DNA of 7,449 nt from Brachybacterium sp. Its GTDB lineage: Bacteria; Actinomycetota; Actinomycetes; Actinomycetales; Dermabacteraceae. Position 1 is the first letter of the stretch; every line of letters begins with the position of its first letter. The DNA is taken from assembly GCA_030451965.1 (NCBI GenBank), contig JAKDNE010000152.1, positions 1 through 7,449 on the forward strand, in the 5' to 3' direction. Shown one piece after another: positions 5,046-7,449 of this stretch. A model generated the notes under the pieces. It ran no database searches. It was not told where the DNA came from and saw nothing but the letters and a program-made list of their open reading frames with translations. The translations under genes and the position numbers were made by a program.

Positions 5046-6266
5046 ATGCCCGGCACCGTTCAACCACCCGCTGCCGCCTCCGACCATTCGTCGGACAACC
5101 CGGCATCGAGCCCTCATCTCCTCACTCTGGGACTGCTCGCCGGATCGACGATGGAGAACGAGCGGCGACTTCCCCTGCACCCTCACCACCTGGACCGGAT
5201 CGACGCCGACGTACGAGCGCGGATGATCGTCGAGCGCGACTACGCCGCCGATTTCCAGCTGGATCCCGGGTACATCGAGTCACGGGTGGGGCGGGTCGCT
5301 GAGCGCGCCGAGGTGATCGCCTCCGCTGATGTCCTGCTGCTGCCGAAGCCTCAGGCGGCGGACGTCGCCGCGATCCCCGAAGGCCGCGTCCTGTGGGGAT
5401 GGCCCCACTGCGTGCAGGACGCACAGATGACGCAGACCGCGATCGATCGCCGGCTCACCCTCATCGCCTTCGAGGCCATGAACCACTGGACCCGCCGGGG
5501 AGACTTCAGCCTGCACGTGCTGCACAAGAACAACGAGCTCGCCGGCTATTGCTCCGTGCTGCATGCGCTCAGCCTCAGAGGATCCACCGGTGACTACGGG
5601 CCGCGACTCAGCGCCGTCGTCATCGGCTTCGGGGCCACGGCCCGAGGAGCAGTCACCGCCCTGCAGGCGCAGGGGATCCACGACATCCAGGTCCTCACGC
5701 AGCGCGGGATCTCCGCTGTCGGCTCCCCGATCCACAGCGCCAATATCACCCAGTTGAACACCGGCGACGGCCCGGTCCACCTCAGCACGGTGCTCACCGA
5801 GGACGGCGATGTCCTGCTCCCGGACTTCTTGGCCTCGCACGACATCGTCGTCAACTGCACGCTCCAGGACGTGGCGGCACCCCTCACGTACCTGCGAACC
5901 CAGGATCTGGAGAGGTTCCCCGCAGGAAGGCTGATCATCGACGTCTCGTGCGACGAGGGGATGGGCTTCGAATGGGCCAGGCCCACGGAGTTCGAGGATC
6001 CGATGTTCACCGTCGGGCAGGGAGTGAACTACTACGCCGTGGACCACAGCCCGTCCTATCTGTGGAACTCGGCCACCTGGGAGATCAGCGAAGCCCTCCT
6101 GCCGTTCCTTCGCACGGTGATGCAGGGACCGTCCGCCTGGATGGCGGATCAGACGATCGCCCGTGCGATCGAGATCCGCGGCGGCGAGATCAGGAATCCG
6201 AGCATCCTGGCGTTCCAGGGCCGCGCATCCGAGTACCCCCACCCGCGGTCCGCTGGGGTGTCCTGA
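5046..6266 (+). CDS. Alanine dehydrogenase / N5-(carboxyethyl)ornithine synthase-like dehydrogenase
   Basis: A 406-aa protein with the AlaDH/PNT architecture. The N-terminal domain has ENERRLPLHP (37-46; R40 or R41 matches the substrate-binding Arg), LLLPKPQ (97-103; K101 matches the catalytic Lys) and WGWPHCVQD (117-125; H121 as candidate catalytic His). The NAD(P) domain has VVIGFGATARGAV (191-203). DVSCDEGMG (299-307) supplies the conserved acidic residue. VDHSPSYLWNSATWEISEALLP (332-353) resembles the VDHTPS segment I recall from N5-(carboxyethyl)ornithine synthase of Lactococcus. The family reductively joins or interconverts amino acids and 2-oxoacids. Actinobacterial homologues are often simply called alanine dehydrogenase; substrate is not settled by sequence. 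About 25 N-terminal residues (MPGTVQPPAAASDH...) are Pro/Ala/Ser-rich and outside the fold. In-frame codons before 5034 overlap trhO and are not protein-like. Confidence 0.83.
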   Translation: MPGTVQPPAAASDHSSDNPASSPHLLTLGLLAGSTMENERRLPLHPHHLDRIDADVRARMIVERDYAADFQLDPGYIESRVGRVAERAEVIASADVLLLPKPQAADVAAIPEGRVLWGWPHCVQDAQMTQTAIDRRLTLIAFEAMNHWTRRGDFSLHVLHKNNELAGYCSVLHALSLRGSTGDYGPRLSAVVIGFGATARGAVTALQAQGIHDIQVLTQRGISAVGSPIHSANITQLNTGDGPVHLSTVLTEDGDVLLPDFLASHDIVVNCTLQDVAAPLTYLRTQDLERFPAGRLIIDVSCDEGMGFEWARPTEFEDPMFTVGQGVNYYAVDHSPSYLWNSATWEISEALLPFLRTVMQGPSAWMADQTIARAIEIRGGEIRNPSILAFQGRASEYPHPRSAGVS

Positions 6267-6322
6267 GCCTCGCGCACAGGGGCGGCACCGGGTTGCCTCT
6301 ATGCGCCTTCGCTCACGACTCG

Positions 6323-6336
6323 GGCGCTACCGCGCC
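6323..6336 (+). terminator. GC hairpin after the AlaDH-like gene
   Basis: GGCGC (6323-6327) and GCGCC (6332-6336) form a 5-bp stem with a TACC tetraloop, 56 nt after the stop at 6266 and 17 nt before the ATG at 6354. It could end transcription of the dehydrogenase gene or sit in the leader of the next one. No T-tract follows. Confidence 0.35.
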
Positions 6337-6353
6337 GTGACAGGATCGGCGGC

Positions 6354-6868
6354 ATGAACACCACCGTCGAGCAGTGGGAAGCATCTGTCGCCGAGCTGTG
6401 GAGGCGCGTCGACTCGTTCGGCCGTCGGGACGGGGTCGCCGCGATGCGCGAACTGGCCGAGGCCTGCCGGCGATCGACGGCAGGGCAGCGTTCGAACTCG
6501 CCGGAATGTACGACTCGATAGGTTTTGAGGACGAGGCCGGAGCTGAGTGCGAGCGCGCTCTCGAGATCGGCCTCGACGAGTCCCGGCACGCTCAGCTCGC
6601 TGTCCAGTACGGATCGACCCTGCGCAATCTCGGCCGCCTCGATGAAGCGATCGCGGTCCTGAAGGACGCCCCGACCCATGAATCGACCGGCTCCGCACCT
6701 CGCGTCGTGCTGGCTCTCGCCCTCCACAGCGCCGGGCGCAAAGACGAAGCGCTGCAGATCGTGATCGAGGCGCAGATCGAATCGTTGCCCCGCTACCAGC
6801 GCTCCATGCGCGACTACGCCGCCGCGCTCACCGAGTCTGCGGGTTCAAGCGAACCGACCGGACATTGA
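6354..6868 (+). pseudogene. TPR-like protein gene split by a one-base frameshift
   Basis: Two frames together make one coherent protein. ATG 6354 (AGGA at 6342-6345 as ribosome site, 8 nt away) reads MNTTVEQWEASVAELWRRVD and on to AMRELAEA, then continues as CRRSTAGQR and stops at TAG 6519-6521 after 55 codons. The +1-shifted frame reads LPAIDGRAAFELAGMYDSIG from 6464 and on to the TGA at 6866-6868. Restoring one C in the CC at 6463-6464 joins 37 and 134 codons into a 171-aa protein. The second part has helical, TPR-like segments (AFELAGMYDSIGFEDEAGAECERAL, LAVQYGSTLRNLGRLDEAIAVL, VVLALALHSAGRKDEALQIV) and ends LPRYQRSMRDYAAAL, as I recall for a small actinobacterial tetratricopeptide family. 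An intact 164-aa reading from GTG 6374 exists, but its first 30 residues are out-of-frame sequence. It is either a pseudogene or a sequencing error. Confidence 0.75.
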
Positions 6869-6960
6869 CCCTGCACTCCACCACGTCGCCGCACATGACG
6901 GTTCCTGCAAAGCAGCAGCTGAACATGCGTCAACGATCCACGAATCTGCAGCACGCCGCA

Positions 6961-6975
6961 CTGCGATCAGCGCAG
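6961..6975 (-). terminator. Small inverted repeat at the hydrolase stop
   Basis: CTGCG (6961-6965) pairs with CGCAG (6971-6975) over a 5-nt loop and overlaps the hydrolase stop codon. The 98-nt convergent gap 6869-6966 holds nothing else I can name, and its base composition is less GC-rich than most of the window. Confidence 0.2.
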
Positions 6976-7449
6976 CCAGCCTTCAAGGCGATGCGCTAGC
7001 CACTCGGGCTCCTGCAGCGGGATGCCATGACCGCATCCTTCAAGAGTTTCGAGCTCGCTCCGAACATGGGTCGATGCCAGATGCTCCGCAGATGCCTTCA
7101 TCAGCGAACGCTCCTTGCTGCCCACGAGAATCAGGGAGCGACCGGGAAATGCTGCCCAACTCGTCGGGATCGTGAACGTGATGTTCTCCCCGACCGACGC
7201 CAACAGCGTCCGAGTCGAGATGCCCCTCGAGGTCCGCACGTAGTCACCCATGAGCGAGTCGGGAATGAACAGCTCCTTCGCCTGCAGACGCGCGAAGCGT
7301 TCGTTCCGCGCGAGCGGTGCTGCTGCACGAAGCATTGCGAGCGTCGCCCCGTGAAAAGGCGTCGGCTTCGCCTGCGCACTGATGACAGCGACATCTCGCA
7401 CCAGCTCCGGATATCGGGCGGCCAGGAGTACCGCGAGTTGCGCGCCGAG
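6967..7449 (-). CDS. Alpha/beta hydrolase, C-terminal part (5' partial)
   Basis: The frame is open through the right edge: codons upstream of the GTG at 7401 read LGAQLAVLLAARYPEL and continue without break into VRDVAVISAQ, so that GTG is internal. LGAQLAVLLAARYPELV is the helix that follows the nucleophile elbow of alpha/beta hydrolases (GxSxG), which places the catalytic Ser at the first codon beyond the window. Numbering from 7401, LILVGSKE (90-97) is the strand before the acid residue, with E97 as candidate, and EGCGHGIPLQEPEWLAHRLEGWL supplies the catalytic His at H125. A lid region with many Arg and Phe lies between. Substrate cannot be told. 160 residues are visible. Sampled composition is lower in GC (34 of 60 at 7021-7080, 36 of 60 at 7081-7140) than elsewhere. 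The gene is convergent with the TPR-like gene. Confidence 0.85.
   Translation of the reverse strand, partial: LGAQLAVLLAARYPELVRDVAVISAQAKPTPFHGATLAMLRAAAPLARNERFARLQAKELFIPDSLMGDYVRTSRGISTRTLLASVGENITFTIPTSWAAFPGRSLILVGSKERSLMKASAEHLASTHVRSELETLEGCGHGIPLQEPEWLAHRLEGWLR

Noticed and set aside
4082..5056. Long minus-strand frame (324 codons) opposite the trhO-like gene
   Set aside because: It covers the complement of a clear TrhO-like protein; composition (Arg, Glu, Val rich) is typical of antisense frames in high-GC DNA.
5280..6242. Long minus-strand frame (320 codons) opposite the AlaDH-like gene
   Set aside because: Antisense shadow of a well-conserved enzyme; no recognisable motif or ribosome site.
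6459..6470. Programmed ribosomal frameshift in the TPR-like gene
   Set aside because: No slippery heptamer, no stimulatory pseudoknot that I can see, and no reason for such a protein to be so regulated; a deletion or sequencing error is simpler.
1..7449. tRNA, rRNA, CRISPR array, insertion sequence, phage or defence genes
   Set aside because: I found no spaced direct repeats, no transposase or integrase motifs, no tRNA-like cloverleaf and no defence-family domains on either strand.

Overview
The window is high-GC chromosomal DNA (sampled lines run about 57 to 67% GC) with tightly packed genes, GTG starts and TANNNT boxes placed 6 nt before start codons. Together with the gene families present (DUF3152, TraR/DksA-like zinc finger, YtoQ, the actinobacterial AlaDH-like enzyme) this points to an actinobacterium, most likely Micrococcales. 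A Brachybacterium-like source is my guess from memory of similar proteins and was not tested.

Layout: (1) 1-654 (+), the C-terminal part of a DUF3152 protein with a metzincin-type zinc site, open at the left edge. (2) 718-1485 (-), a six-helix PAP2 membrane phosphatase homologue, convergent with it. (3) 1664-2008 (+), a small TraR/DksA-type C4 zinc-finger protein, divergent from PAP2. (4) 2031-2330 (-), a two-helix membrane protein of unknown role, and 2444-2884 (-), ytoQ. (5) 3075-4010 (+), a ketopantoate-reductase-like oxidoreductase, divergent from ytoQ. (6) 4211-4954 (+), a short TrhO/rhodanese protein. (7) 5046-6266 (+), an alanine dehydrogenase / N5-(carboxyethyl)ornithine synthase-like NAD(P)-dependent enzyme. 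(8) 6354-6868 (+), a TPR-like gene split by an apparent one-base deletion. (9) 6967-7449 (-), the C-terminal part of an alpha/beta hydrolase, cut at the right edge just after its nucleophile elbow.

The genes do not form an obvious pathway: strands alternate, most genes have their own short upstream region, and the likely functions (tRNA modification, lipid phosphate chemistry, transcription, redox metabolism) are unrelated. It reads as ordinary housekeeping and accessory chromosome. I see no mobile element, CRISPR array, tRNA or rRNA, and no convincing new multi-gene system. The points most worth a second look are the frameshifted TPR-like gene, two start regions that look leaderless, two enzyme-family proteins missing residues their families normally need for catalysis (the PAP2 and KPR homologues), and several inverted repeats in the intergenic regions.
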